NCBI RefSeq assembly: GCF_021869535.1 | Contig: NW_026262659.1 | Span: 3,472,001 to 3,536,000, forward strand | Direction of reading: 5' to 3' | DNA length: 64,000 nt | From: Mytilus californianus | Lineage: Eukaryota; Mollusca; Bivalvia; Mytilida; Mytilidae | In this document: piece after piece, positions 22,329 to 35,261 of the stretch | Layout of the letters: each line of letters opens with the position of its first letter | How positions within the stretch are numbered: the stretch's first letter is position 1 | Made by a program: the position numbers and the translations under genes | Notes under the pieces: generated by a model | The model's database searches: none | Told to the model about the DNA's origin: nothing | The model's input: the letters and a program-made list of their open reading frames with translations, nothing else

Positions 22329-23636
22329 AATTTTGAAATCTAATATCGCTTTAGAGTTATTTCAATATAAATGTTGACTACACAAATAGTATATAATTAA
22401 ACTTTTCTATGGAGTTGGAAATATCTCAGATCATCTGGGACAAATTAGATTTAAGACTTTAAAATGATTTTAATATGCATAGAATATTTATCTTCGTATG
22501 CAATGAATGTTTAATTTTCATTACGTGACATGAAGTACAAGTACTAAAGCCGCCAATTTATCTTTAAAATTTATTTTGAATGCATGTGTATACGTAAATG
22601 AAGCAAATAAAGTTTCTTATGTAATTCCCACCAATGAACAAGAGGACAAAAAACAATTTACATTACTGTTTACAGTATTATTGGCTCAGTAGTCAGTACA
22701 TCGGTACTGACATGATTTATAACAAACCCTTCTGTAATTGTCCGTTTATAAAGTTAGAATTTATAAAGAAACCAAGTGTTCAACTCCCTCAGGCAAATTT
22801 GACTTTAATTGGATTTGGCTATTATTTTAGATAATTTTTCTACGTATAAATCTGCAACTAGTTCCGTTCTTATACAGCCTTGGCATTTAAATATTCAGCT
22901 TTGAACGTTCCTGGTGAAGGTAATTATATAAATCAAGAAAAACGTTTCGGACCCATTAAATATATAAAGTGTTGTTTTCATTTTTTACGCATTTTGATTT
23001 TATACCAGATTATTATTTGCCTTTTTGTCTTAGTTGTGACTTAGAATTTTAACTGCTCTTCTTAAAGTATAATGATTTTGATTCTTACCATCTCCTACAT
23101 TTTCATTCAGTGACAGCAGAAAAAAAAAGTCTCACAAGAACGACATATGTTCAGTATTTACTCTTTTAACGTTTGGTCTTCAATGCTTTTCAATTTCATT
23201 ATTAATTTTACCGTTCAACTTATTTGATTTGAACGCTACTGTTGAGTCTTGTTTAAACGAGTGCCTGTCTGACGTAAAATTATAAGCTACTGACCAATGA
23301 GTTGAACAGAAGGAAATGTGTGGTATATAAAAATGAGACAACAACAAACATTACCAAAGACAATCTTAAGTATTTGTACAGATTAGAGTTAATCAGACAC
23401 TTATTTTAGTATAGAACATTAGCAAGACCAAAACATTGTGACATGAAAAGAAATATCAATATTTTACTTTAAATAAATGTAGTAACATACCTCTATGGAA
23501 TACAAATACCAATGATATTGTTCACGAGAATCTCACGAGATGTTTAAATGAAGTGATATCTTAAATGATGTCAAGGTAAAATATGCAATATCATAAAAAA
23601 AGGAAAATCTAATAATATTATGTTTGTAAAGATAAG
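22329..23636. other. Intergenic, nothing recognised
   Basis: No gene. A weak R1-head-like piece (atgtgtggtatataaaaatg) lies at about 23316. Confidence 0.4.
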
Positions 23637-23822
23637 TAAGTTCTGATACACTCTTGAACAAGTACCAATATTGTCTCTACAGGTAAATTCTGATACACTC
23701 GTGAACGAGTACCAATATTGTCTCTACTGGTAAGTTCTGGTACACTCTTGAACGAGTACCAATATTGTCTCTACTGGTAAGTTCTGATACACTCTTGAAC
23801 GAATACCAATATTGTCCCTACC
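23637..23822. repeat. 47-bp minisatellite, four units
   Basis: Units start taagttctgatacactc, pass through gagtaccaatattgtc and end tctactgg. The unit joints read CTG/GTAAGT, another splice-donor-like sequence, here on the plus strand. Confidence 0.9.
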
Positions 23823-24209
23823 TATAGATTAGGAAATGTGTGGTTCTAGTCGTTGAAAAGACAGCTTAAGTATAATCTAAAAAAAAAAAAAACTCCAATA
23901 CAAAAGACAACTCAACATTCGATAGTCTTAGATTGTACAACAATATCCACCCCAATCCAACTAAAATCATATGTGAACTATTAAAACCGTTGACAATATA
24001 TCTGTAGACAAGGAATAATACCGGAGTGAATTTGAAAATGCTTTATTTCTTTTAAATTACAACAATATTAACAATTGGTACATATAACTTCTTTTAACTC
24101 TAATAAATGACCAAATATCAGAGTTTCTAAGACAAACACAGCAATTGTTACAAATAAACAGCACGGTCACTTAAAACTGCGAAACATTAGGGTATAAGCA
24201 ACACGAACC
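23823..24209. other. Intergenic with an A-run
   Basis: A run of 15 A at about 23879, otherwise AT-rich sequence with no gene. Confidence 0.4.
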
Positions 24210-24402
24210 AATAAGAGAGGGGCGAAAGATACCAAAGGGACATCCAAACTCATTAATAATTTATTATTCATTTTCAGTTGAAAATAAACTAACAACACCA
24301 TGGCCAAAAAAAAAAGACAAAAAAACAGAAGACAAACAAAAGTAGACAAAACACAACTTAGAAAACGAAAGACTGATCAACATAAACCACACCAAAAACT
24401 GT
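24210..24402 (+). repeat. R2 copy, 3' truncated
   Basis: Starts ataagagaggggcgaaagat and runs to accacaccaaaaactg; the final about 60 bp of R2 is missing. A piece of the opposite R2 end (aagcaacacgaacc) directly precedes it at 24196. Confidence 0.8.
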
Positions 24403-26129
24403 CCCTTTAAGATGGTATGTACACATAATACATGGAAAAGAGAAGTGTTACACAGTTTCATTGAGCTTTATTTATCCATGTCTTAAGTATTACATGTTAT
24501 TTTTTACATGCCATCTCAGATTTTGGTATTGTTACATTATTGGATATTTAACAATTTAGGACAATTGCACACCCTTTTTTCTCGAACTCGGAATTCATCC
24601 CTGACAACTGCATTACATTTTAATGATCATTAATACAAGGAGAAGCATTTTTTAAGAATGAAATTATTCCTCGAGATCATCTATTCTGTTTGTGAATAAT
24701 CATATGCAGTTAACGATTGAAATAATTTATACATTGTAGTCTCTGAAGATTTGTGATGTAATTGTTTGAATAACAGAATCATTATCATATTCATACTAGG
24801 TTCATTTATTGATTCGGAAGTCACAATTCTCTATCATACCGGTAAGCCTTATTGTCAACATGTAATCATATGTAGCTGAATCCGCATGGTCCAATTATTC
24901 TATGCTTCACTTGCAAGCTTAGTGAATAGAAGCATAATAGTTCTAATTCATTGACGTTTTCGATATTTTAAGTATTTTATAAAAATCTATATATATAAGT
25001 ATACATACCATGTCAATGCAAAAGGCAACACATAGCTAGCGATATCAATTCTTAACTTGTTACTGAATACTTTTAAATATAAATTTTCTTCTGTGTTGTA
25101 TGTTAGCGTTCAAAGAAATAAATTTACACAGTTACGTGTTTAACTGTTCTGAGCAGCTATAATTGTTCCTTTATACCATTGTGCCTTTATCGGTTCAAGT
25201 TTTTAATGTGATTTGTGATATTGTGTTGGTTTTCCCTCCATATACATGTATGGGCAATGGTTTGTTTAAATAGCCGGTACAATTTAAGCAAATATATAAA
25301 AAAAAACTATTTGTTGTTCAAATATGCCATGACTTGTACGGTTTGTATTTAATAACTTTTGCTTTTCCTTGTAAGCAGCAGATAAAGTAATATTATGTGT
25401 TTGCATAGAAAAATGTTCGTCTTTTGTACGAAACATTTGCTGCTTTACCGTTCTTTACAAGAAAAAAATAATATTTGTGTTTCTTTGACTACTTTACAGA
25501 AGCATGCGTAAGTTAAAAAAAACCGGTGCTAATTCTTAATTATAAATTACTCACAAGTTTGTTTCATCCTAATTTCTTATTCCAATGAAGATATCTATAT
25601 CAACGTTATTATCCTAAAATCATATGAATACTTTAAACATTAAATCATCCATGTCAGAAACAAGGTTTGATCAGCTATGTAATAAGTTAATACACAATCA
25701 GTCAGTGTTTACTCAAGGCCTCAGGTGCTAGATATCATTCCACTAATTAATACTTGAAAACCAATATAGATCAGATCAGCTGGAATCAATGATAAATTGA
25801 GATTACCATTGGAAAAGTCAAATGTCTCATATATAAAAATTAATATTTGAAGCTTAAAAAGGGGTTCAATATATCAGTCTGTGGTGAATAAATCTGCGGT
25901 ATCACTGAAACACGGTATAATCAGAGACGTAGTGTGGATTTTGATAGTTTTGGAAAAGATAAAATGGATAACCTGAATAACATAAAGATTCAGTCACATA
26001 AGTGTTTAGAATTTTACTGCAAACATTGAAATAGTAATTCTACATGTAACAATTACAAATTACAGTTGTTGTAAAATTATATAGATTTGTTTTATAAATG
26101 TATCTGAGAACTCATTGCGTTTAAATATC
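24403..26129. other. Intergenic, nothing recognised
   Basis: AT-rich, left flank of the segmental duplication. A minus-strand stretch at about 25012-25095 is open and ends in a donor-like ATG/GTATGT, but is too short to call. Confidence 0.4.
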
Positions 26130-26599
26130 AAAAGAACAGCATATTCAGTAAAGATTGCCAAAGATCCAAACCTAGTTTTTATTCTACCAGATGTTTAACA
26201 TTAAAAGAGTTCTAATATTTTTGATGGATATCAATTCCGTATTTGGTTGTAAACCTGCCTCGTTGCTTTGTTTGTTTATTATTTTCAAAATGTGTTTCGA
26301 TTTTGATTCAACCTGTACAGAAGGTGTTATACTATCAATACTGAGTCTAAGTTTAGGTTTGTTGAAATATTATGTTACAAACTTTATTTTTTTTTTAAAC
26401 TGATTTCCCGAAATGCCCTGTTTTTGCATACGAATCTTGAATTTCAATGTAGTATATCAATTGAATTGTGAAATTGTGCTCTTTAATCAAACTTTATTTT
26501 AACCAACTCAAACAAAATTACATAAAAAATAAAATTGATTTATAAAAGTGTATTTGAAAAATGTTTAGCTATTTATTCGACTTTGTTATAATTGTTGTT

Positions 26600-26660
26600 T
26601 GTTCTTTTGTCGTTCTTATTGTTTGCCATGGTGTTGTCTGTTTTTTTTTATTTATTTTGC
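26600..26660 (-). repeat. R2 fragment shared by units A and C
   Basis: The gccatggtgttgtctg piece with a preceding T-rich stretch also occurs in unit C at 46215-46275. It was therefore present before the duplication. Confidence 0.55.
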
Positions 26661-27204
26661 TGTTATTTTACTAATGGTTTTTCGAAAGAAGCCCCTTTGT
26701 ATCTTCTGTCTTCAACATCGAATAAAATTATTAGAATATCATAAATTAATGTAGACTTTACTATCCACGAAACTTATGAGCTTTGAAGTACTTTATTGAG
26801 TAACAGACTATTGTAATCGTATGTAGCCAATGGTATTCAATATGATATAACAAGACTAAACCTGTCAAAATCGTATAATTATTCTTCGGCTAATTGACAA
26901 TTCCCATCTGACGCAGGAATTATTTCCACACCTATGAATAACATAAGTTGTTAAATGTGTAAACATCACATTGTGAGAACACGTGGAAGACATATTTCGG
27001 AAGGAATACCTATAGCCATCTCTAAACATTTACATTATACTGGTTAATTTTGTGGTAACTTAGGTGTGACGTGATTTGATCTATGTGTAATCCATAATGT
27101 TATACTAACAAATGAAAAAAAAAAGAAATAATCAGCCAACAGAAAAACAATGAAACCAGAGAATACAAACCAATATAGAAAAAAAATTATCAAACGAACC
27201 CCCA

Positions 27205-27361
27205 CGATAAAAACTGACAACACGATGGCAAAAAGAAAAACGATTAGAAAAAAAAAGTTACTAAAAAATACACAGAAAAGATTGAGAAACACGAATCTTA
27301 ACAAAACTCGGGGTTAAACACAGGTGCTACTCCGTTAGTGTCATCCGCCGTGTTTCTCATA
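27205..27361 (+). repeat. R2 copy, diverged, only in unit A
   Basis: From aactgacaacacgatggc through gaaacacgaatcttaac to catccgccgtgtttctcat, in R2 order. The equivalent point of unit C (after about 46740) lacks it. Confidence 0.7.
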
Positions 27362-27442
27362 TAAATATGCGCCGATGAGTTATATCTTGTGATATACATC
27401 ATTCAATAGTGGATCGTTAAATGCTATGTTCTCTATCTTAAT

Positions 27443-28300
27443 AAGACAAACCATCATCACAAGTTAATTCTTTACCCTAAATCATGACTGAGTTTGTTTA
27501 AGATAAACCATCGTCACAAGTTAATTCTTTACCCTAAACCATGACTGAGTTTGATTAAGACAAACCATCATCACAAGTTAATTCTTTTCCCTAAACCATG
27601 ACCGAGTTTAATTAAGACAAACCATCGTCACAAGTTAATTCTTTACCCTAAACCATGACTGAGTTTGATTAAGACAAACCATCGTCACAAGATAATTCTT
27701 TACCCTAAACCATGACTGAGTTTGATTAAGAAAAACCATCGTCACAAGTAAATTCTTTTACACTAAACCATGACTGAGTTTGATTAAGACAAACCATCGT
27801 CACAAGTTAATTCTTTACTCTAAACCATGACTGAGTTTGTTCAAGACAAACCATCGTCACAAGTTAATTCTTTTACCCTAAACCATGACTGAGTTTGATT
27901 AAGACAAACCATCGTCACAAGTTAATTCTTTACCTTAAACCATGACTGAGTTTGATTAAGACAAACCACCATCACAAGTTAATTCTTTTTATCCTAAACC
28001 ATGACTGAGTTTGTTTAAGATAAACCATCGTCACCAATTAATTCTTTACCCTAAACCATGACTGAGTTTGATTAAGAAAAACCATCATCACAAGTTAATT
28101 CTTTTACCCTTAACCATGACCGAGTTTAATTAAGACAAACCATCATCACAAGTTAATTCTTTACCCTAAACCATGACCGAGTTTAATTAAGACAAACCAT
28201 CATCACAAGTTAATTCCTTACCCTAAACCATGACCGAGTTTAATTAAGACAAACCATCGTCACAAGTTAATTCTTTTACCCTAAACCATGACTGAGTTTG
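27443..28300. repeat. 57-bp minisatellite, about 15 units, only in unit A
   Basis: Units read aagacaaaccatcatcacaa, gttaattctttaccctaaa, ccatgactgagtttgatt. Two main variants (gactgag/gaccgag, catcatc/catcgtc) are interspersed. Unit C has no array at the matching place (between 46740 and 46860), so the array grew or was lost after duplication. Confidence 0.9.
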
Positions 28301-28726
28301 AACGTTTTCCCGAAAAAGGGTCGACATGGACGTTAACTGTAGAAGTATTGCAGAAATTTGAGACTACCGAAATCTCTTTTTGGCTTTTTATTATTAATTC
28401 TTAGAGCTAACACTAAAATGTAACCTTTCACAAAATGATAAAATATCAATTTGGATAAGGTTGTTTCTCATATTTATTTAAAAGAAAACTTTTAGTATAT
28501 ATGTTCCTATGATTCAAACAAGAAGCTGCTGACTTAAACTTTGTCTTAACTTATGCAGGGTTTGCAATTTGAAATTTTCATGATAATTCAAAGTTATAAA
28601 CTTATGAGGGTCACTCAAGTTTGTCAATGTTTAAAACGCAACCTAAACAAACTCAATTATTGTGAAAATTATTTAGTATCACAACCAAACATCAGAATAT
28701 ATATTATAAACTTTTAAATATATTAC

Positions 28727-28747
28727 CTGCAGTTGACATTTTCCCAT
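28727..28747 (-). other. Possible tiny first coding exon conserved with unit C
   Basis: Minus-strand ATG with an upstream in-frame stop, seven codons (MGKCQLQ), then CAG/GTAATA. Unit C keeps the same structure at 47429-47449 with seven codons (MGKFQLK) and a better donor, AAG/GTAAGA. Two of seven residues differ. Too short to be convincing alone. Confidence 0.15.
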
Positions 28748-29206
28748 TGTGGTCTTACATATTCAGATTAACCATCAATATATTGTACACTGGAATAATA
28801 TCATTATCAAATATAAACGTTATATATTATCATTTGCTCAAGAGACATAGGCATCATTTGTTCGTAGACTTGTTAGTATTGGAACTACTAGAGAATATGA
28901 AATTATTTAGCGTAAACGTGATCATCTAAACGAGATAACAATGCAATCAATATCTGTAATCAATTCAATTTCCATAATTAACACCCCTATTAGTCAATCA
29001 TGGTATCATGTCAACGTATCAGTATATCGAGCCCTCACCATAATAAAATACAGTAGTAAAATACCAATAAATTTTCTGTGAAAAGTGTGTAATTTCTACG
29101 GAGTCTTGTTCGTCTCTTATACAGATAACAGGTTTTGGTTTATAAAGTCCAGTACTATACTTTTAATCTTTAGTGCTAGACTTTACATCTAAAGCGCTTG
29201 ACTTTA

Positions 29207-29345
29207 ATAAACTCATCATAGATTACAATTTTGTATTTCAGATGCGCGTTTCGTCAACAAAAGACTCATCAGTGATGCTAAAATAAAAAAAAGTTAAAAA
29301 GGCCAAATAAAGTTCAAAGTTAAAGAGCATTGTGATTTATAAACA
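29207..29345 (+). repeat. R4 interspersed repeat, first copy
   Basis: aaactcatcatagattacaa, then cagatgcgcgtttcgtcaac, aaaagactcatcagtgatg and agttaaaaaggccaaataaa. It is shared with unit C (47895) and repeated at 29455. Confidence 0.75.
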
Positions 29346-29454
29346 GTTAATCTATAATTATTACCATATAAATGCTAATATCATGTCAAAACAGAAGTGC
29401 TGACTACTGGGCTGGTGATACCCTTGGGGAGTAACTGTCCAGTAGTGGCAATGA

Positions 29455-29580
29455 CCCAGTTGTTGTAAATAAACTCATCATGGATACCAGGATTTAAATT
29501 TTGTACGCCAGAAGCGTGTTCCGTCAACAAAAGAGTCATCAGTGACGGTCGAATAAAAAAAGCTAAAAAGGTCAAATAAA
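29455..29580 (+). repeat. R4 interspersed repeat, second copy
   Basis: Same core as the copy at 29207 (gtcaacaaaagagtcatcag). It is interrupted on its right by the R1a insertion at 29581. The equivalent copy in unit C (48240) is not interrupted. Confidence 0.75.
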
Positions 29581-29993
29581 TAGATATAAGAAGATGTGGT
29601 ATGAGTGCCAATGAGACAACTCTCCATCCAAATCAAAATTTATAAAAGTAAACCATTATAGGTCAAAGTACGGCCTTCAACACGGAGCCTTGGCTCACAC
29701 CGAACAGCAAGCTATAAAAGGCCCCAAAAATTACTAGTATAAAACCATTCAAACGGGAAAACCAACGGTCTAATCTATATAAAAAACAAGAAACGAGGAA
29801 CACGTATGAACCACAAATACAAACGACAACTACTGAACATCAGATTCCTGACTTAGGACAGATGCAAATTTGGTACCATTAAAACGTTTAAACAATTGCA
29901 GCGGGTTTAAACGTTTCAATGGTACCAAACCTTCACCCTTATCTGAAACAATAGTGTAACGTCACAACATAGAAAGACGCACTATAAATATCA
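29581..29993 (+). mobile_element. Full-length R1a insertion, defined by the empty site in unit C
   Basis: Unit C reads straight from gccaatta into aagtacgaatact, whereas unit A has 413 bp of R1a at this point. The insertion therefore defines the long R1a form, from tagatataagaagatgtgg to ataaatatcaattg. Any target duplication is no longer than two or three bases. It contains an inverted duplication at 29869-29929. Confidence 0.75.
29869..29929. repeat. Inverted duplication in R1a, 25-bp arms
   Basis: The left arm (29869-29893) and right arm (29905-29929) are reverse complements with one mismatch; the loop is 11 bases. The right arm is in the normal R1 position (compare the gcggggttaaac region of R1b). 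The left arm is extra. Confidence 0.9.
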
Positions 29994-31501
29994 ATTGAAA
30001 GTACGAATATTAAATTAGATACTTTCACAGAAGCTTTGTTGGTGTTTTACTACTATGTTTATTAAAACATTAAAATAAGTTTACATAGACGTTAAAGTAA
30101 ACGTAACACACATATTATCACAACTTGACTATTTCTGATCAGGTCCTATTGTTACTTGCTCGCACACTCGAAAAAATAAAGATGCATAAAACATTGTCTT
30201 TCTATTTTTTGATGTTGTTGTTATTGTTAATTCGATTAAATTTGATAAATACATCCGATAACGATAAAGTAAAGAAGTAAATGTTTTTTTTTAAATCCTT
30301 GAATCTCTTAAGACAGTTTACCCTCTTACAACATTTAACAAATATATTCACAGCTATAGTGATATAAAAACAAAATCTACAGATGTTTCAAGGATGAGTA
30401 AAGAATTTTACCTCAATCATCAGCGAATTGAACATGTTGAAGACAATGTATTACACTGATTTAGCCAAAAAACTATTATATAATGGGAATATTTGTTAAA
30501 CAGTATTATCCCTTGTTTTCTATATTAGATTTGTGTGGGAAAATATCATGAATTTTAATTTTGTTTTACAGATTACGAAGAGACGTTATCAGTATATGAG
30601 AATTGTTTTGAAATATTATTTTACTTATGTGAAGTGTTAAGCCAAACTAAGTTCGTACGTGATACTTTTAATCAATGTTAAATTAGATATTTTGACAGTC
30701 GTTGATTTAAATGTTTTAATCATTTAAAATAAAACTTATTTAAACAGCACTTTACAAAAACAGTTTTAATGTACAATACAGTTACTGTCTCCGAGGGATG
30801 ACGGTATTGTGATAAAACTGCTGGAAAAACTGGAAACCTGTAAAAGGCTTTCCACTCGATGAAGTGGAAAATAAATTTGTAACTTGCACGAGTCATTTTA
30901 GTTTTCAACCCACCACCGCATTGTAAGTTTTCATTATCAATCATATTAGTAATCAAATGATTTCCATGACAAACAGAAGTGTAAGGCAGAAGTCCACAAG
31001 ACAGCAACTATACAATACAAAAGACACACGAGGTGAAATCACTGTCTATAACATTAAACCGGAGTCTATACAGTATGCAAACTTCTAAATCGTTCCGTTT
31101 CTTAAAATATTAGACAATAGCAATATACGAAACATTGTGTCAGATAAAATCAGTCTTCAACATTTCTGAGGATAAAAATTTTCTTTGCGTGTTGGATAGC
31201 ACTCGTTTTATATCTAATTGTTGCTATGTTATTTCAACTTTTAAACTTTTTAAGTTAGATAAATCGTCGTGTGAGTGTTATAATAATAGAAATCCCATTT
31301 TTCTAAATGTTGAAAAATTGAACATGAAGTTTAAAAACGCAACATCATAAATATTTGACTGAGATATAGAGAGTTGTGTAGGAATAGGATTTATGGACAT
31401 GCAGAGTAACTCTTTGTTCGATTGTTTTCTTGTAGACAAGAACCTGAAATAGAGCACCTCCTTTTTTTAAAGAAAGAACACTACACGACAAATAATGTTG
31501 T
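29994..31501. other. Duplicated non-coding block
   Basis: Aligns with 48360-49537 plus 52089-52330 in unit C. The homologous minus-strand open frames (30720-31007 and 48966-49166) differ at about one residue in five with no silent-site bias, so they are not coding. Confidence 0.6.
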
Positions 31502-31533
31502 AAATCCACCATTTTCTACATAAGGAAATGTAT
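31502..31533 (-). repeat. R3 part 1 of a split copy
   Basis: aaatccaccattttctacat, then aaggaaatgtat, as in R3 read on the minus strand. R3 continues at 32296 after a 762-bp insertion. Confidence 0.75.
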
Positions 31534-32295
31534 TTTTTTTTTTTTATTCAACAACAACTAATTGCACTTTCTGCTGTTAACAATGTACTTCACTAGTCCA
31601 GCATTCCAGTAAAGAGTCCCTGTTTGTTAATACCAGAAATCCTGGGTTGTTTCTGGTAAGCATCATTATATTAAATTAACATTAGTTTTAATTTAACAGC
31701 TAATTTATAAAATTATCAGCAATGAAATTAACAAGTATATATCAATGGTATTTATTTGTTTAACAATTTACTATATATATCATCTAGCAATAATTGATTT
31801 TTGGGTATTGTTTCCGGAAATTTTTCATATTTCCTCCGTAAACGGGTGAATTGTTTTTCTATTAAACATCTTCCTGGTTTTGAAACAAATATTGTCACAC
31901 CGGCCATGACTTAAAAAATAAAAAATAAACAGATGCGATATAGCATATTCACAGGTATGTCTGAATTAAAAAATTTCTGTAGTATAAGAAGATTAAGATT
32001 AAATAAATATTTCATTTTTTAATCTTCTTTTTGTAACGGTAAATAGTCTCGTTATCAATCATTTGTTTGTCAATCATCACATGTACATGTACAGTAGCGG
32101 TGAAAGGTAAAATTTATATTACTTGATCAGTTCCAGATGTGTAATTCGTAAAATTTATCTCTTTTATTAATTTATTCATCCATTTATTTTTGCTAGATCA
32201 TATACTTCTCAAACAAAGAAATTATTTTAACAATTTGGCAGTTTTATCTAGAATACATTTATATTTTGTATTCTTACATTTTGCCTGAATAATTC
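31534..32295 (-). mobile_element. 762-bp poly-A-tailed insertion in R3
   Basis: The R3 copy in unit A is split here. The flanks aggaaatgtat (31523-31533) and aggaagtgtat (32296-32306) form an 11-bp target duplication with one change, and unit C has an unbroken R3 (52401-52560). The left edge is a run of about 15 T. The insert is therefore a minus-strand retroposed sequence ending AATAAA plus poly-A. No long open frame and no reverse-transcriptase motif were seen. It could be a retrocopied transcript end or a LINE 3' fragment. Confidence 0.7.
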
Positions 32296-32420
32296 AGGAA
32301 GTGTATGTATCAAGTCAGGATTATGACAATTGTTTCCATTCGTTTGATGTGTATGAGCCTTTAATTTTGCCATTTGATTAGAGACTCTCCGTTCTAAATT
32401 TTGCTTGGAGTCATAGGTAT
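32296..32420 (-). repeat. R3 part 2 of a split copy
   Basis: atcaagtcaggattatgaca, then ttccattcgtttgatgtg and tttgccatttgattagagac: R3 on the minus strand, shared with unit C (52430-52560). Confidence 0.8.
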
Positions 32421-35000
32421 TTTTGTTATTTTACTTTTTATAGAAATGATCCCTATATTTGTACTGGAGACAGATCATTGAGTTTTGAATTGTGTAAAGC
32501 TTATTTTGCTGAAAATTACTCATAGATTGAGGTCAAAACACGCAAACAAGTTAAGGAAAGCACTATTATATATGATAATTGTGATGACAATTATTTTCTA
32601 CCAAAAATACTTAAGAATGTGGGAACACGACACTATTAAACTATTTTTCCGGTGTCCAACTAGATGAATAATAATACGCTAATTATATAATTCAATGCGA
32701 GTGTAGAGGTAGAGGTACATTATATTACGGTTACCTGAATTTGTTCACATCGTTGTCCTTCGGCCTTTACAAAAGAAAATACACGAGGAAACTGTCTCAC
32801 TGGCTATCATACCACATTTCTTATTTACAAACGAATGAAAAGTAATGCTTTCGTCACAATTAGCACACATATAAGGCTGTTTATTGTTAAAGACGCTCAG
32901 TTGACCTTTTAAATCATATTGACAAATAACTTAAAAATAAAGCGCAAAGAGCATTTAACATGTTTAAGTGAAATTTTAAGTCTGTGCATATAACAAGATT
33001 ACTAACAGAGCAATTGAACCACACTACACCTATCCCCGATAGAAAAATAAAATTAATGTATGAGATAAAATTGAAACCTCAAAAATAATACCACGGTTTT
33101 GAAATATCAACTTACCAACACAATGTAGTAGTCCACTCAAAATCGTTTAAAACATTTTCCAATTAAATCGGTTTTGAAGATAAACTCCCTTTAGAATAAC
33201 ATTCAGTTTTAAAACAAATAAATGATGCCAATTTCTTTTCTAAGGAGTGTACAAATACCACTGTTTAGATCAACAAAGCATTGCCATATGTAGCGGACTA
33301 ATACATCTGAATATTCAATGACATATTACACATCTGAAATTCATCCTTCGCCTTCCATAATTTAAGTATATATGAAAATGGCGAAATGTAAATTGCTTGT
33401 AACATTTGTAATGAGATAGTATTTTAAATGAAATGTCAATTGCTAAATATTGTAAATGAAATGCCAATTGCTGATTTCTATATATCAGTATACAATCATA
33501 ATTATTAGCCTTTTTGACATTACATGATGACAATTCTATCATTTATTGAATATCTGAGATGTTTGCATTTATTTATAAAGTAACATAAAATTTAGATGTT
33601 CGTACATCGGATTTATGATGTGTATGTCTAAGTTTAATATCTCAAAGTACAAGTGCTTGTAATTCATATGATCATATTGCAAAAACCTTAAAATTGGTTG
33701 AATTCTTTTCAAAATACTGTTGGCATCTATTTTGATTTATCTCATTCTTTGATTGTCTTCAGGAGTAGATGTTGTATTCCTCTTTCAGAGTGTTGTTTTG
33801 TAAAATTCTACATAAACAAGGTTAAACAACTAGTTAATAAAAAACATTATCTTTTTGTTATTCATCAACAAAAGAATAGAAATTCTTCAAATTTTATATT
33901 AATGAACAAAATGTGAGCTGTAAAAGTATAACAAGTTAATAATATCGATGTAATGTAACCAAAACATACAAAAAAAAAAAAAAACAAATACTGAAGAGTA
34001 GAATCCAATTTTCTAGCCAGTTAAAGAAAATTGTTAGAATTAACGAAATAACAACCATTACTCTCATCAAATAACACATTTTTGTGAAAAGATTTGCACA
34101 ATCCAAATTAATGTCAAAAAAAGATGAAAGAACAATCAAAATATTACATCACGAAACAAAATAATTGTATTGTCAGCGTTATCTTAATCAACTTCTTTCT
34201 ACACAATAGAATTGATTCTGACAGGTCCAAGTTGCATACATATAATTATACACGACAGCTTTAACAATTTTTTTGTATACATATGTACGAGATTTGAAGT
34301 ATACACCAGTAAGACATACATGAGTGTTTATTTTTCTGTTGTTATTGTTATCATTTAAAAACTATGGTATTAAAGATTGATCTATGATAATTTCAGTTTA
34401 ATATATTAACCATCAGGACGATTCAGAGCTGTATATATTATGGGTTAAAGACTACTAGTATTCATCTTTTGTCTTGTTTATGTCATTGCGTTGCTGTTTC
34501 ACTGACGCTCTGACCCAACTCTTTTCTCTTTATTGTTACTTCACATTGGTCAGGCAACACCCAACACTCAGTCAATCAAAATAGGAGTTTGATTACATTT
34601 GTTCTTTTCTTCCGAACAAAAATGTATAACCCTGTTTTTGTGTATCTAATATGAACTGTACATATACATTCGTATATATTGGTGTTTTTATCTAAGAAAT
34701 ATCTTTGTTTTTACAATTTCTATATTACTAAAATGACAAATGAAGACTTTCTTGATTACAATTTTGTCTTGTACTATTTTCCATCTTTACTGGTGATAGA
34801 TACAACAAGATCTTGCATTACACATGAGGCATTAAATCATCTGCTTTGTCTAAAGTAACAAGATGCATTACACCCAAGGCGTTAAGTTGTTTGCTTTATC
34901 AAAAGAATTAATTGTTAATGCCGTGTGCTGACAGTCTTATGCAAGGATTGTATCTTATTTTGATTGCATTTAAAGAAACTAAATACTATTATTTCAACTT
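32421..35000. other. Duplicated non-coding block
   Basis: Present three times: here, at 37230-40180 (B) and at 52560-56280 (C). It contains an R1-like tail piece (gtctcactggctatcatacc) in all three copies. A small open frame ending near 34857 is kept in all three units, but most substitutions change the residue. Confidence 0.6.
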
Positions 35001-35212
35001 TCTCGTTTCTTATATAGATTAGACCGTTGGTTTTCCCGTTTTAATGATTTTACACTAGTAATTTGTGGGGCCCTTTATAGCTTTCTGTTCGGTGTGAGCC
35101 AAGGCTCCGTGTTGAAGACCGTACTGTGACCTATAATGGTTTATTTTTATAAATTTTGACTTGGATGGAGAGTTGTCTCATAGGCACTCATATCACATCT
35201 TCTTGTATATAT
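35001..35212 (-). mobile_element. R1a insertion specific to unit A
   Basis: Unit B reads atttcaacttgaatctaaat without interruption at the equivalent position (about 40170). Unit A carries 212 bp of R1a between atttcaactt and gaatctaaat. The flanks show at most a two-base duplication. Confidence 0.8.
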
Positions 35213-35261
35213 TGAATCTAAATGTTCAATTAAACTCGCTGAAGATATCACTTCATTTTAA

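Noticed and set aside
25012-25095. Possible minus-strand internal exon ending in GTATGT
   Set aside because: About 27 codons with a weak acceptor and no recognisable peptide; too little evidence.
30720-31007. Minus-strand frame similar to 48966-49166
   Set aside because: Similarity is due to the segmental duplication. Changes fall on all codon positions and alter about one residue in five, so there is no sign of selection on protein.
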